Source of the DNA: Clostridium ljungdahlii DSM 13528
Lineage (GTDB): Bacteria; Bacillota; Clostridia; Clostridiales; Clostridiaceae
NCBI RefSeq assembly: GCF_000143685.1
Contig: NC_014328.1
Coordinates: 2,604,001-2,668,000, forward strand
DNA length: 64,000 nt
Direction: 5' to 3'
Shown: piece by piece, positions 1 through 9,321 of the stretch
How positions within the stretch are numbered: the first letter of the stretch is position 1
Layout of the letters: each line of letters opens with the position of its first letter
The notes under the pieces: model-generated
The model's database searches: none
Told to the model about the DNA's origin: nothing
What the model saw: only the letters and a program-made list of their open reading frames with translations
Program-made: the position numbers and the translations under genes

Positions 1-445
1 GATGATGACAGCAATCATATGTTATCTCTCCGGAAGATGCCAATTTAATTGCCTCTTCTTCATTTGATGCCAACTTTTCGTAAATTAGTCCACCAATTAT
101 AGCTCCCTTAACTGGTTCACTCATTTTATCCCATGTTATTGGTGGTCCTGCATGAAGAATTGTTTTTTTCGTCATGCCAGGTATTACTTTCCCAGCTTGA
201 CCTACTCCAATAAGTATTGGTTTTGCAGCTAGAAGTCTATCTATTGCTTCTTTATTAGCTTTTTCAATTTTAGATGCTATGCCTTCGTCTTCTAAAAGAG
301 AAAGTCCTTTGCTTGCTTCACTTGGTGGTCTCCAATTAACATGAATACATGGTACATGTTGATCTTTCAAATCTTTACAGAAAGATTCTAATCCTAAGTT
401 AATGACCTTAATATTTTTGTTAAATAATTCATTTACTGCAGTCAA
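1..445 (-). CDS. YlbE/DUF1116 family protein (AllG-like), N-terminal part only
   Basis: The gene enters the window at its 5' end and runs off the left edge, so only about 148 codons are visible. The translation contains HVNWRPPSEA near the N-terminus and later ILHAGPPITWDKM and KGAIIGGLIYEKLA, which are typical of the DUF1116/YlbE family. I start it at a TTG (445-443) because an AAGGGAAG ribosome binding site lies 8 nt upstream; an in-frame GTG at 454-452 is too close to that site. It follows fdrA by 15 bp in the same operon. In E. coli the FdrA, YlbE and YlbF proteins together form oxamate carbamoyltransferase of anaerobic allantoin degradation (renamed AllF, AllG, AllH, as I recall), and that role is inferred here. 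Confidence 0.85.
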   Translation of the reverse strand, partial: MTAVNELFNKNIKVINLGLESFCKDLKDQHVPCIHVNWRPPSEASKGLSLLEDEGIASKIEKANKEAIDRLLAAKPILIGVGQAGKVIPGMTKKTILHAGPPITWDKMSEPVKGAIIGGLIYEKLASNEEEAIKLASSGEITYDCCHH

Positions 446-460
446 ACCAATCACTTCCCT

Positions 461-2035
461 TCATTTACTATTTATTTTTTTCATCAATCTTGCACAATAT
501 CTAACGGCTTGTGCGTTGGATGGCATAAGTATAACCCCAGCTTGTTCTAGTTTTTCTTTTTGAGCTTTGTAATTTTGTGGATCATTTTCTGTTCCACAAA
601 TATAACCAACTACGCAAAGGTATTTGCCTTTATTTTCCATATTATTCTTTGCATCAATAATTCCAGGTAACATCTCTCCTGCTGGATCAGCATGACAGCC
701 ATAACCTATTACAAAGTCCATCAGAATTATTGCTACTTCTTCATCTTCTGCTTCCTGAGGTAATCTTTCGACTCTTCCCATTGGATCAATCATTGGATGA
801 GGTTTGCCAACAGTAAAATCATCGTCTCCTAAATCAATGCAAGTATTTTTTTGACTTTTTAATATATTTTTAAGTTTAAGTTCTTTCTTAAGTGGAATAT
901 TTGAATATATATCAAATCCCTCTTTGCCAAGTAATTTCATAGCCTCATCAGCTAAAGTCCCACCTGTATATAATGCCCTTATATATTTTTGTTTACTGTC
1001 AAATTTAGCAGCTTCTTGCTTAACTAATTTGTCTATTTCCTCTATAGGCTGTGAAAAGGAGGTATAATCACAAACAGAATTGCCCTTAGAAAGTGCTACT
1101 GCCTTATATGCCGCATCTTCCAAACTTACACAAGCATAAGCTCCACTGTCTTCAATTGCTTTTCTATCTCCGCCTATAAAGTCTACAACTATTGGTTTAT
1201 TTGTACTTGCTACCATATCTAATATATTTTTAGCTACCTCAGGAGCTGGTGGTTTTGAAACTAAAACTATTACTTTTGTATCTGGATCTTCAATCAGCGC
1301 CTTAAATCCTTCAATCATCATAATTCCGCCAACACTGCTTTTTAAATCTCTTCCTCCAGTGCCAATTGCCTGAGATATTCCAGCACCTAATTTGTCAATA
1401 AGAACTGTAACTTCTTGAGTACCTGTCCCTGATGCTCCAACAATTCCTATATCACCTTTTCTAACAACATTAGCAAAGCATAGTGGAACATGATTAATTA
1501 TAGCGGTCCCACAATCCGGTCCCATTACAAGAAGTCCTTTACTTCTGCCCATCTTCTTTAGTTCTATTTCATCTTCAACAGTTACATTGTCACTAAACAA
1601 CATAACATTAAGTCCATTTTTAAGAGCTTTTCTTGCTTCATCTGCTGCATACTTTCCTGGTAGTGAAATAATCGCCATATTTGCATCTTTCATATGCTTA
1701 AGTGCAGCATTAAAAGTATTGGGTTTGTATTCGTTTTCATTTTCAGATTCTTCTTCCTTTGAATTTAAAAGCTCATTTACCTTACTTACAATACTTTCAG
1801 TTGGATTTTCTTCTTCATCTGACACATAAGCTGCAATAAAGAAATCATTTGGTGTAAGATTTCTTATTTCGTCATTACTTAAATTTAAATTCTCAGATAG
1901 TTCTTTGTTAAGATCTGTTCCCATACCCACAATTATTTCTTTAACATAGGGCAGCTTCTTAATTTCTTTAGTAATTACCATTAAAGCAACAGAATCATAA
2001 TATGTGTTTTTTCTGATATCTACACAGAACTTCAT
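461..2035 (-). CDS. fdrA: FdrA family protein (AllF-like; oxamate carbamoyltransferase subunit)
   Basis: 524 aa, close to the usual FdrA length. It has the acyl-CoA-synthetase-like fold shared with succinyl-CoA synthetase alpha chains: MGPDCGT at about residues 171-177, GIVGASGTGTQE at about 197-208 and GTGGRDL at about 225-231. With YlbE and DUF2877 partners it is expected to transfer a carbamoyl group between oxamate and phosphate, giving carbamoyl phosphate for ATP formation by carbamate kinase. The start is set by AGGAGGG 9 nt upstream of the ATG. Its first 41 bases overlap the end of the DUF2877 gene, which suggests translational coupling. Family assignment is firm; the reaction rests on E. 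coli homologues and gene order. Confidence 0.9.
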   Translation of the reverse strand: MKFCVDIRKNTYYDSVALMVITKEIKKLPYVKEIIVGMGTDLNKELSENLNLSNDEIRNLTPNDFFIAAYVSDEEENPTESIVSKVNELLNSKEEESENENEYKPNTFNAALKHMKDANMAIISLPGKYAADEARKALKNGLNVMLFSDNVTVEDEIELKKMGRSKGLLVMGPDCGTAIINHVPLCFANVVRKGDIGIVGASGTGTQEVTVLIDKLGAGISQAIGTGGRDLKSSVGGIMMIEGFKALIEDPDTKVIVLVSKPPAPEVAKNILDMVASTNKPIVVDFIGGDRKAIEDSGAYACVSLEDAAYKAVALSKGNSVCDYTSFSQPIEEIDKLVKQEAAKFDSKQKYIRALYTGGTLADEAMKLLGKEGFDIYSNIPLKKELKLKNILKSQKNTCIDLGDDDFTVGKPHPMIDPMGRVERLPQEAEDEEVAIILMDFVIGYGCHADPAGEMLPGIIDAKNNMENKGKYLCVVGYICGTENDPQNYKAQKEKLEQAGVILMPSNAQAVRYCARLMKKINSK

Positions 2036-2993
2036 TTTCGTAAACCCTCCTATACTTTATAGTGGTCAGAAATTTGCAACCTACATAAATTCCCAAAGCT
2101 GTATCTGTTCCAGAAGTTTCGCCATAACTAATGATGTTTAATATAGCTTTATTAATTTTTTCTTCATCATGATAATATAATATTGATTCCATAAGTTCTC
2201 TTACAGCCTCATTTGTCTCTCCAATAGATGAGTGCTTTAACATTTCAGAGCTTACCTTTGTTGTTTTATTTACGCCTTCACTTATCATTTTGCTATTAAA
2301 TTTATATATTGGGGAAATATCCAACTTGTAGTAATATCCGAGATAAATAAAGCAAATCATAAGACCACTTATGAAATCATCCACTGCAGGGGTAAGTCCT
2401 GATCCAAAACCAATAATACTTCCTCCTATTTGAGCTATCTCATCAATATCTAATATTGCTAATGCTCGAATTAATTTCAAAAACCTGCTTTTAATAAATT
2501 TAAAGCTTTCATCAATAGAATGAATTTTAAAAGAAAATAATTTCAGATTTGGTAATTCATCATTTATTATGTTTACCAATGGACCTATACCATAAAGTTT
2601 GCCATGGGTATTTAGTCCAATCTCCAATATTTTTATATTGTTAGCTAGTTCCTTTTCAGTTATATTTGAAGATCTTATGGATACACGAGGAGACCACTTT
2701 TGGGCTTCATTCAATCTTATAAATAAATTTCTTTCACTACAATAGATACCATTTACATTAAAATTAAAATATAAATTTTGAGTTATATTAAGTTTCTTGA
2801 AGTCAAATTTTCTACTGCTATCTATAAAAATACTCATGGGTGCCATATTTTTCTTATTACTTAATAACGTAATAAACTTACCACATGCCTCAATATTACA
2901 AGCATTTTTGAAAACAGAATGGACTCGACCTTCTACTATTTCTTCCGCTTCTATAGCTTTTAGTAGATTTTCACATATAAACGATGCTTTCAA
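1995..2993 (-). CDS. DUF2877 family protein (YlbF/AllH-like)
   Basis: About 332 aa. The signature GFGSGLTPAVDDFISGLM (about residues 195-212) identifies DUF2877, the third component that accompanies FdrA and YlbE. The longest frame begins at a TTG at 3002, but the ribosome binding site ATAAGGGA abuts that codon. A second TTG at 2993 has proper spacing (about 9 nt) and is preferred. It is the first gene of the visible three-gene set and overlaps fdrA at its 3' end. It lies 175 bp downstream of the pucR stop, so it may be read from its own promoter; I see no convincing -35/-10 pair there. Confidence 0.85.
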   Translation of the reverse strand: MKASFICENLLKAIEAEEIVEGRVHSVFKNACNIEACGKFITLLSNKKNMAPMSIFIDSSRKFDFKKLNITQNLYFNFNVNGIYCSERNLFIRLNEAQKWSPRVSIRSSNITEKELANNIKILEIGLNTHGKLYGIGPLVNIINDELPNLKLFSFKIHSIDESFKFIKSRFLKLIRALAILDIDEIAQIGGSIIGFGSGLTPAVDDFISGLMICFIYLGYYYKLDISPIYKFNSKMISEGVNKTTKVSSEMLKHSSIGETNEAVRELMESILYYHDEEKINKAILNIISYGETSGTDTALGIYVGCKFLTTIKYRRVYENEVLCRYQKKHIL

Positions 2994-3167
2994 TATAACC
3001 AATCCCTTATTTCCATCTTACGTATATATTACTTTATTTGTATGATAATGTCTTTATGTAAATATTCTAAATATTGAAACACGTATTTGTATACCTTTAA
3101 CATACATACTTCTTAATCCCTTTATTGATCCTAATCTCTAGTTAAAATAAAATTTCGTATTTGAAGT

Positions 3168-4850
3168 TTATTCTCTGTATTTAATTAAGTTCATAGCTTT
3201 TAGCCCAACCTCAAGATTTAGTCTGCTTTCACAATTATCTAAATCAATCCCTGTAATATCTTGTATTTTTTGCAGCCTATATATAATAGTGTTATAATGC
3301 ATGTACATTTTTTGCGATATTTTTTTCATGTTGCCATTACACTCGAAATAAGCTTCCAGCGTTTTTACTAATTCAGAGTTATTTACTTTGTCATATTCAA
3401 CAAGAGGTTTTACTGTATCCATGCAAAAATTTTTAAGCTCACCTCTAAGTCCGTTAAAGGAAAGCAATCTATATATTCCCAAATCATCATAATTAATTAT
3501 GTTTCCAGTATTAATTTTACTTAGGTTTTCAACAATAAGTTTAGCTTGTTCATAGCTTTCCCAAAGATGCACAATGTCTTCATAAGAACGACCTACACCA
3601 ATTGTTATTTGGTTAATTTTAAACTTTTTCAAAGCTTCCTTTAATAATTTTTCGCTAAAATCAATTATGTCTTTCTTTATCAATTTAATATTTTTCTCTT
3701 TTTCACTACCAAATAAAATTATTATTCTATCACTTTTTTCAACACATACTATTTTTTCGTTATAAATTTTTGACACTCTTGCTGTGATAAATAATAAATT
3801 TCTTATTATTCCTTGTGAATAATTTACTTTATCTAAGCTTGTTTCTGTATATAAACCTTTTACACGAATAATAATCACAGTATGTTTTAGTTCTTTATGA
3901 AAATTAAAAGTTTTTGATCTTTCAATTGCCCTTTCTTGTCTCTCCACATCATCACAAAGCAAGTCATCAAAAAACTCCAATTTGTAATGACCTTCCATTT
4001 TGTATAAAGAAATTTTTTTAACAAAGTCCAAGGCTATAATATGCACATATGAATCGATAAGCATATTATCTACTGGGGTTAATTCTTTTTTATCAAGCCA
4101 TATAAAAATACATCCATATTCAACTCTTTCTATAATAATTGGAATGGTTACTCGTTTAATATTCCTTCCCTTAATGTTATCTGTACATGACTTATATGTG
4201 CAATCAGTATTATTACCCCTTTCTATATATTTTTGATTTGTATTTTCATTTATCAGCTTATCAAGTATTTTTTTATCTAGCTCCTGATCACACATAATTT
4301 CATATCTGTCATTCATGCTTTCATATATAGCCAATGAATTTCCTATATTATCATAAAGTTTCTTTGTAATTTCCTTTAAGCTTCCACCATTTGCCATCAT
4401 ATTCATAACTTCTTTGTTGAAATGATCTATTTTAAAAAAACTGTTCATCTGATCATTTACAACCTCTGTTAGTACTGCTGATATTACATCTGTATGTGAA
4501 ACAGAAAATGGTATTTTAATAATGGGGAATCCGAGATCGTCTGCTATTTTTATAATATCTTGTGGTAATATATTTATATATCTACCTAACTTAATTCCAA
4601 GACCAGATACCCCTTTTTCATTTAATTTAGGAATAAGTTCAAGGAGAACTTTAATGTTATCTTTTATTGGATAAGCTGCAGTGATTAAAAACTCACCTTC
4701 CCCAACCCATTCTATAATATCTGGAACTTCCATTACATTTACTTTTGTAATCCTATTTGTCATTCCTTTTGCTCCCGCTAAAATTCTTGCATCCTTAAGA
4801 GTATCAATTTCTAATAGTTTTTCTAAGGAAATTCCTACATAGCGGTACAT
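3168..4850 (-). CDS. PucR family transcriptional regulator
   Basis: 560 aa, with the three-part layout of PucR/CdaR regulators. The N-terminal PucR sensory domain begins SLEKLLEIDTLKDARILAG and continues to about residue 125. A CdaR/GGDEF-like middle follows. The C-terminal helix-turn-helix lies at about residues 505-545, including KMYMHYNTIIYRLQKIQDI. PucR of Bacillus controls purine and allantoin catabolism genes. Here the gene lies directly upstream of, and on the same strand as, the FdrA-type operon, so it probably controls that operon, the purine island, or both. The effector is unknown. The start uses AAAGGA about 10 nt upstream. Confidence 0.88.
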   Translation of the reverse strand: MYRYVGISLEKLLEIDTLKDARILAGAKGMTNRITKVNVMEVPDIIEWVGEGEFLITAAYPIKDNIKVLLELIPKLNEKGVSGLGIKLGRYINILPQDIIKIADDLGFPIIKIPFSVSHTDVISAVLTEVVNDQMNSFFKIDHFNKEVMNMMANGGSLKEITKKLYDNIGNSLAIYESMNDRYEIMCDQELDKKILDKLINENTNQKYIERGNNTDCTYKSCTDNIKGRNIKRVTIPIIIERVEYGCIFIWLDKKELTPVDNMLIDSYVHIIALDFVKKISLYKMEGHYKLEFFDDLLCDDVERQERAIERSKTFNFHKELKHTVIIIRVKGLYTETSLDKVNYSQGIIRNLLFITARVSKIYNEKIVCVEKSDRIIILFGSEKEKNIKLIKKDIIDFSEKLLKEALKKFKINQITIGVGRSYEDIVHLWESYEQAKLIVENLSKINTGNIINYDDLGIYRLLSFNGLRGELKNFCMDTVKPLVEYDKVNNSELVKTLEAYFECNGNMKKISQKMYMHYNTIIYRLQKIQDITGIDLDNCESRLNLEVGLKAMNLIKYRE

Positions 4851-5096
4851 AACATCACATTCCTTTCTAATATTTATTAAATAATTAATATTAATTTACT
4901 CTAGATTCGAAAACAAACTCCCTTTGTGGCTTTAAATCATATTGTACTATTCTATTTATTTTTACCTTTTTATTCATACTATTCCTATAAAATACATAAT
5001 ATGAATTATATTTATATCTTGAATAAATTGTTTATTTATACTATTATTGTAATTAACGTAAATTATTTAGATAATGAAATATTAGGAGGGTTTATA

Positions 5097-5498
5097 ATGA
5101 AAACTGTTGTTCAACTATTGAATGAAAATAGAACAGGTGCTTTCGCAACTGTAGAAGATGGAAAGCCTCGTGTAAGACCTTGGATGTTTCAATTTGAAGA
5201 AAATCAGAAATTTTATTTTTGTACAGCCAATAATAAAGACGTATATAAACAATTGCAATCAACTCCTTTTGCTGAATTTACTACTACTTCAAAGGATATG
5301 ATAACAGTTAGATTATCTGGCAAGGTGGTTTTCACAAAAGATATGCGATATAAAGAAAAAATACTTAACGAAAATGAAGGATTGAAGAAAATGTATACAA
5401 CTGCAGACAATCCTATTTTTGAAGTATTTTATATTGAACATGCTAAGGCAACCATATCAGATTTTTCCGGCCAGCCTCCAAAGGAAATAAATTTTTAA
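5097..5498 (+). CDS. Pyridoxamine 5'-phosphate oxidase-fold (flavin/FMN-binding) protein
   Basis: 133 aa from the ATG at 5097, which sits just after AGGAGGG; the frame is open further upstream but without a start signal. The N-terminal stretch LLNENRTGAFATVEDGKPRVRPW and the later KDMITVRLSGKVVF are typical of small split-barrel proteins of the pyridoxamine-phosphate-oxidase superfamily. These bind FMN, F420 or heme and have varied redox roles, and the substrate cannot be told from sequence. It is one of the few plus-strand genes, converges on the nitrate operon and shares a terminator palindrome with it. Confidence 0.85.
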   Translation: MKTVVQLLNENRTGAFATVEDGKPRVRPWMFQFEENQKFYFCTANNKDVYKQLQSTPFAEFTTTSKDMITVRLSGKVVFTKDMRYKEKILNENEGLKKMYTTADNPIFEVFYIEHAKATISDFSGQPPKEINF

Positions 5499-5514
5499 TA
5501 AAATTCTTTTTCAT

Positions 5515-5554
5515 AAATTTAGAGTATACTTTTTAAAAAGTATACTCTAAATTT
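5515..5554. terminator. 40-bp perfect palindrome, bidirectional terminator between convergent genes
   Basis: Two exact 20-base arms (AAATTTAGAGTATACTTTTT and its reverse complement) meet with no loop between 5534 and 5535. The arms end in A/T-rich runs on both strands, so it can stop transcription from the plus-strand gene ending at 5498 and the minus-strand operon ending at 5533. The arm overlaps the last codons and the stop codon of the FAD oxidoreductase. Confidence 0.75.
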
Positions 5555-6756
5555 TCCTTTATATTAAAAAAGTCTGAATAATCTATTTCAAAAATGGATT
5601 TCTTAACAGCTGATATATTTATTTTCCTCCTAATAAGTTGAGTCAATATACCTGCATAAGATAAATCCCCTTGAATTATGGCGCCATATATTATGCCATC
5701 TTTATGTATTACTTTTTTGTAATTACCATCTTTAGTTTCTATTTCTTGTTTATAGCTTTCATCTGGAACTGACACATTTCCCAGAGACATAGTTGCTAGT
5801 CCTAAAAAATTCATGGTATTTTTACTTCCAAAAAAATCTGTCATTAAAAGTTTTTTTCCTGCCATATTACTAGCTGCTACAATTCCTTCCTTAACAGCTG
5901 TAGGCCAAATTGGATTTCTTCCAGTTACATCACCTGCACCATACACATCCCCTATATTTGTCTTGCCTCTTTCATCAATGATAAGGCCAAACTTGTCGAA
6001 TTTCACACTACTCCCCTGCAAAAAAGCAGTATTTGCTCTAACTCCTGCTGATACAACTACAAACTCACAAGGAATTATTTCACCTGTATTTAGAAGCAAT
6101 TCTTTAGGATTATTGGCTTCATCAACTAAAAGCTTCTCTGCTTTAACTCCCAGCTTTAAATTCACTCCATTTTCTCTAAATAAATCTTCATATCTGCCTG
6201 CTGCATATTTATCAAGCTGAACTGCTAAAATCCTGTCGTTCATTTCTACAACTGAAATATTCAATCCATAACCTAAAAGCCCTGTAATTGCATCAATTCC
6301 TATAAGACCTGCTCCAAGTACAACTACATTTTTTACTTTTTTAGCTGCATCCTTTATTTTTTGTGCATCTTCCAAATTTCTAAGTCCTACTACATTATTT
6401 GCTCCTCTAAGATTTTCTACAGGAGGTATGAAAGAACTTGCTCCACTTGCTATAAGAAGCTTGTCATAACTTAATCTGCTTCCATCTGAAAGCTCTATTT
6501 CATGCTCTTTATCTTTTAGCTTATCTACTGCAATTCCCCTCATCCATTTTATATTGTACTTTTTAAAATAATCCTTTTCTGAAAAATTGAGTGCATCTAT
6601 ATTTCTTTTATTACTAATATAATGGTGTAATATACATCTGGAATAGACATATTCATCTTTTGAAATCAATATTATATCTGCATCAGGTTCAAGTTTTCTA
6701 AGAGTTCTTGCACCATTTATACCAGATGCAGAAGCCCCTATTACAACGTAAATCAT
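5533..6756 (-). CDS. FAD/NAD(P)-dependent oxidoreductase, likely electron-input subunit of nitrate reductase
   Basis: 407 aa from the ATG at 6756, preceded by GAGGAGG; an in-frame GTG two codons upstream is a weaker option. It is a pyridine nucleotide-disulfide oxidoreductase: VVIGASASGINGART binds FAD at the N-terminus, VVVLGAGLIGIDA (about residues 145-157) binds NAD(P)H, and GDVYGAGDVTG (about 269-279) is the second FAD motif. It resembles the NADH-oxidising half of NirB and rubredoxin reductases and has no extra iron-sulfur domain. It is the last gene of the nitrate operon, 6 bp after the ferredoxin. I infer that it feeds electrons from NAD(P)H through the ferredoxin to the molybdopterin subunit. 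Confidence 0.85.
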   Translation of the reverse strand: MIYVVIGASASGINGARTLRKLEPDADIILISKDEYVYSRCILHHYISNKRNIDALNFSEKDYFKKYNIKWMRGIAVDKLKDKEHEIELSDGSRLSYDKLLIASGASSFIPPVENLRGANNVVGLRNLEDAQKIKDAAKKVKNVVVLGAGLIGIDAITGLLGYGLNISVVEMNDRILAVQLDKYAAGRYEDLFRENGVNLKLGVKAEKLLVDEANNPKELLLNTGEIIPCEFVVVSAGVRANTAFLQGSSVKFDKFGLIIDERGKTNIGDVYGAGDVTGRNPIWPTAVKEGIVAASNMAGKKLLMTDFFGSKNTMNFLGLATMSLGNVSVPDESYKQEIETKDGNYKKVIHKDGIIYGAIIQGDLSYAGILTQLIRRKINISAVKKSIFEIDYSDFFNIKENLEYTF

Positions 6757-6761
6757 ATACA

Positions 6762-7169
6762 CTACACCTCCTCTAAAGTAATAGCGTGCATAGGACATCT
6801 AGCTACACACTGCGGATTTTTACTTTCCGTATGCTGGCACATATCACATTTCATAATTTCTCTATTGTTTTCACTATCTGCCTTTAGCACTCCATAAGGA
6901 CATGCCATTATACACATAAAACAGCTTGCACATTGATTTTTATCGTACTCTACAATACCGGTATCTGGGTTTTTTCTCATAGCACCAGTCATACACGTAT
7001 ATACACATTCTGGCTTGTCACAATGCCTGCAAAATATGGGAGCATATTTTCCTTTACTACTCAGCGCGATTCTACTTCTGTTATCAACACAGTCATGCGA
7101 AACAATACAGGCTGTAGTACAAGTAAGACATCCAATACACTTACTTCTATCTATCTTTATTCTCTTCAA
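6762..7169 (-). CDS. Multi-cluster 4Fe-4S ferredoxin, electron-transfer subunit
   Basis: 135 aa with four cysteine groups in the order seen in DMSO/nitrate reductase beta-type proteins: CIGCLTCTTACIVSHDC, CRHCDKPECVYTC, CASCFMCIMACPYG and CDMCQHTESKNPQC followed by CP. That is enough for about four [4Fe-4S] clusters. It begins with a TTG (7169), supported by TAGGAG about 10 nt upstream. It sits 5 bp after the catalytic subunit and 6 bp before the FAD oxidoreductase, so the three genes probably encode one enzyme complex. A cytoplasmic location is likely, since no Tat signal or membrane segment is visible. Confidence 0.9.
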   Translation of the reverse strand: MKRIKIDRSKCIGCLTCTTACIVSHDCVDNRSRIALSSKGKYAPIFCRHCDKPECVYTCMTGAMRKNPDTGIVEYDKNQCASCFMCIMACPYGVLKADSENNREIMKCDMCQHTESKNPQCVARCPMHAITLEEV

Positions 7170-7174
7170 AATTA

Positions 7175-9271
7175 TCAGCTCCTAACTTCCGAAACTTTTT
7201 CAATATTTACGGGAACATATTTATAAGAAGGTTCTTTTGAGTAAGGATCAAATATAGATGGAGTTAATGAATTTGTTTCTATATAGTGAATTGGAGCATA
7301 TAATTGATCTTCTTTTACATTTCTTGTCAGTACAACTCTAAATTCATTTTTATGTCCATTTGCCGATAAAATCACAACTTTTTCATTTTCCTTTATATGC
7401 AGCTTTTCAGCTAATTTATAGTTTATGAAAACATAAGGATCTGTAAAGCAGCTATTTTTTACAAATTCAATTTCCCTAGTTCTAGTCTGGGTATGCCATT
7501 GTCCTACAGTTCCCCTACCTGAATTAAATATGTATGGAAATTTCTCTGTTTGGGTAAATGGCTTCTTGGCTGCATCTTCATAAATGAGCTTTACTTTTTT
7601 ATCTGCTGTAAAATATTTATTATCTTCAAACAATCTTCTCTCATCACTAGTTAATATATCCTCCTTTTTAAAGGGCCATTGTATTCCTTTTGATGAAACC
7701 AGCATCTCATAGTCAATGCCAGTTATATCACAAGGCATTTTACTGCTAAATTGTTTTATAAGCTCAAAAGCATGTCTTGGAGTCTTCCACTTTTCTAAAG
7801 GCTTTCCTACTTTCAGTGCTCTTCCTATTCCAAGCAATATGTCATAATCTGTAAGTTCATCTTTTTCTTTTTTTAATATTGGAGTTACAGCTGACAAACG
7901 CCTTTCCGTGTTTATAAAAAATCCTTCTTTTTTGAGAGCTGAAACAGAAGGTAAAAATAAATCAGATAATTTAGAAGTATCCGTATCATCATATATATCC
8001 TGAACAACCAAGAATTCTAATTTTTGAATTGCTTTTTCAAATTCCTCGTTATTTGCCCAGGAATGTCTAGGATTTGTTCCAATTACCCACAATGCCTTAA
8101 TTTCTCCGCTGTTTATTTTATCTATAATTTTATTGTAAGGTATGGTTGGCTTTTTGGGTATCATCTCACAAGGAACATCTAAAATAGAAGCAATTTCTTC
8201 TCTATGCTTTGGATTATCAAAGTCTCTGCCTCCATATAAAGCTGTAGTATTACTATATATTCTTGAACCCATAGCATTACACTGACCTGTTATTGAATTT
8301 GCTCCAGTACCTTCTTTTCCTATGTTTCCGGTAATAACTGCAAGGTCTATTATTGATTGTGCAGTTCTAACTGCCTCATACCCTTGATTTATTCCTATAG
8401 TCCACCAAAATGAAACTTTTTTCCCGTTGTGAATTATTTCCGCAAGTTCCATTACCCTTTTACTCGAAATTCCCGTTCTTTTTTCTACATTTTCTAAAGT
8501 ATACTTTTTCACATGTTCTTTAAATCCTTCAAAGCCTTCTGAATATTTCTCTATATACTCTCTATCAATCCAGTTCTTTTCTATAAGTACATTTGCAAGG
8601 GTATAAAAAAGTATAATATCAGATTTTGGCTTGATATCTATCCATAAATTTGAATTAATTGCTGTTTCAGATTTTCTCGGGTCAATTGTTATTACTTTAG
8701 CTTTTTCATTTTTTCTTATATGACTCCACATTATAGGGTGAGCAACCACAGGATTTGCTCCAATTAATATAATAGTGTCAGAAATTTCAAAATCTTTTAG
8801 AGTATAAGGAGGTGCATCAAATCCAAAGCTCTGTTTATGTGCTACAGCTGCCGTAGCCATACAAAGTCTTGTGTTTCCATCCCCATTTATTTGCATGCAG
8901 CATCTGCCTATAAAACCCAAGAGAGCCATTTCTTCTGTTGTTATCTGACCGGTACTCAAATATGCTGCACTTTTAGTTCCGTATTTTTCTTGAATAGATC
9001 TCATTTTGAAAGCAAAAGTTTCAAAGGCATCCTCCCAAGAAATTACTTTCATCTTCCCACTTTCATCTTTCAAAAGAGGTAACTTACTGGATTTAAATTT
9101 TCTGCACTGCTTATTTAAATTTAATCCCTTTATACAGCAAAATCCATCATTTACCGGATAACCTTTAGTGGGAAGTATTTTCTTTATTTTATTATCTTCA
9201 ACATAAAAGTCCAGATTACATCCAAGTGCACAATAATTACAAGTTGATTGTTTTACTTCCACGTAATTCAT
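7175..9271 (-). CDS. Molybdopterin oxidoreductase, assimilatory-type nitrate reductase catalytic subunit
   Basis: 698 aa. The N-terminal cluster motif CNYCALGC followed by GFCC (about residues 11-46) binds one [4Fe-4S]. Cys at about residue 137 in GNTRLCMATA is the expected molybdenum ligand, as in NasA/NapA rather than the selenocysteine of formate dehydrogenases. IGANPVVAHP and the C-terminal RGTVGQWHTQTRTRE fit the Mo-bisPGD family. There is no signal peptide, so it acts in the cytoplasm. Its position between a nitrate/nitrite MFS transporter and the electron-transfer genes supports nitrate as substrate. I chose the ATG at 9271; a GTG at 9277 is an alternative, and neither has a strong ribosome binding site. 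Confidence 0.85.
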   Translation of the reverse strand: MNYVEVKQSTCNYCALGCNLDFYVEDNKIKKILPTKGYPVNDGFCCIKGLNLNKQCRKFKSSKLPLLKDESGKMKVISWEDAFETFAFKMRSIQEKYGTKSAAYLSTGQITTEEMALLGFIGRCCMQINGDGNTRLCMATAAVAHKQSFGFDAPPYTLKDFEISDTIILIGANPVVAHPIMWSHIRKNEKAKVITIDPRKSETAINSNLWIDIKPKSDIILFYTLANVLIEKNWIDREYIEKYSEGFEGFKEHVKKYTLENVEKRTGISSKRVMELAEIIHNGKKVSFWWTIGINQGYEAVRTAQSIIDLAVITGNIGKEGTGANSITGQCNAMGSRIYSNTTALYGGRDFDNPKHREEIASILDVPCEMIPKKPTIPYNKIIDKINSGEIKALWVIGTNPRHSWANNEEFEKAIQKLEFLVVQDIYDDTDTSKLSDLFLPSVSALKKEGFFINTERRLSAVTPILKKEKDELTDYDILLGIGRALKVGKPLEKWKTPRHAFELIKQFSSKMPCDITGIDYEMLVSSKGIQWPFKKEDILTSDERRLFEDNKYFTADKKVKLIYEDAAKKPFTQTEKFPYIFNSGRGTVGQWHTQTRTREIEFVKNSCFTDPYVFINYKLAEKLHIKENEKVVILSANGHKNEFRVVLTRNVKEDQLYAPIHYIETNSLTPSIFDPYSKEPSYKYVPVNIEKVSEVRS

Positions 9272-9321
9272 CTCCACTTCTCAATATTTTTTACTGAAAA
9301 TACATGATTTAAATTTCAAAA

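Noticed and set aside
4926..5096. N-terminal extension of the small FMN-binding protein
   Set aside because: The extension is A+T-rich, reads as low-complexity hydrophobic residues and lacks a start signal. AGGAGGG before 5097 fixes the start.
5813..6220. Plus-strand open frames opposite many genes, some over 100 codons
   Set aside because: They lie antisense inside well-supported genes, have no ribosome binding sites and show no family features. They follow from the base composition of the opposite strand.
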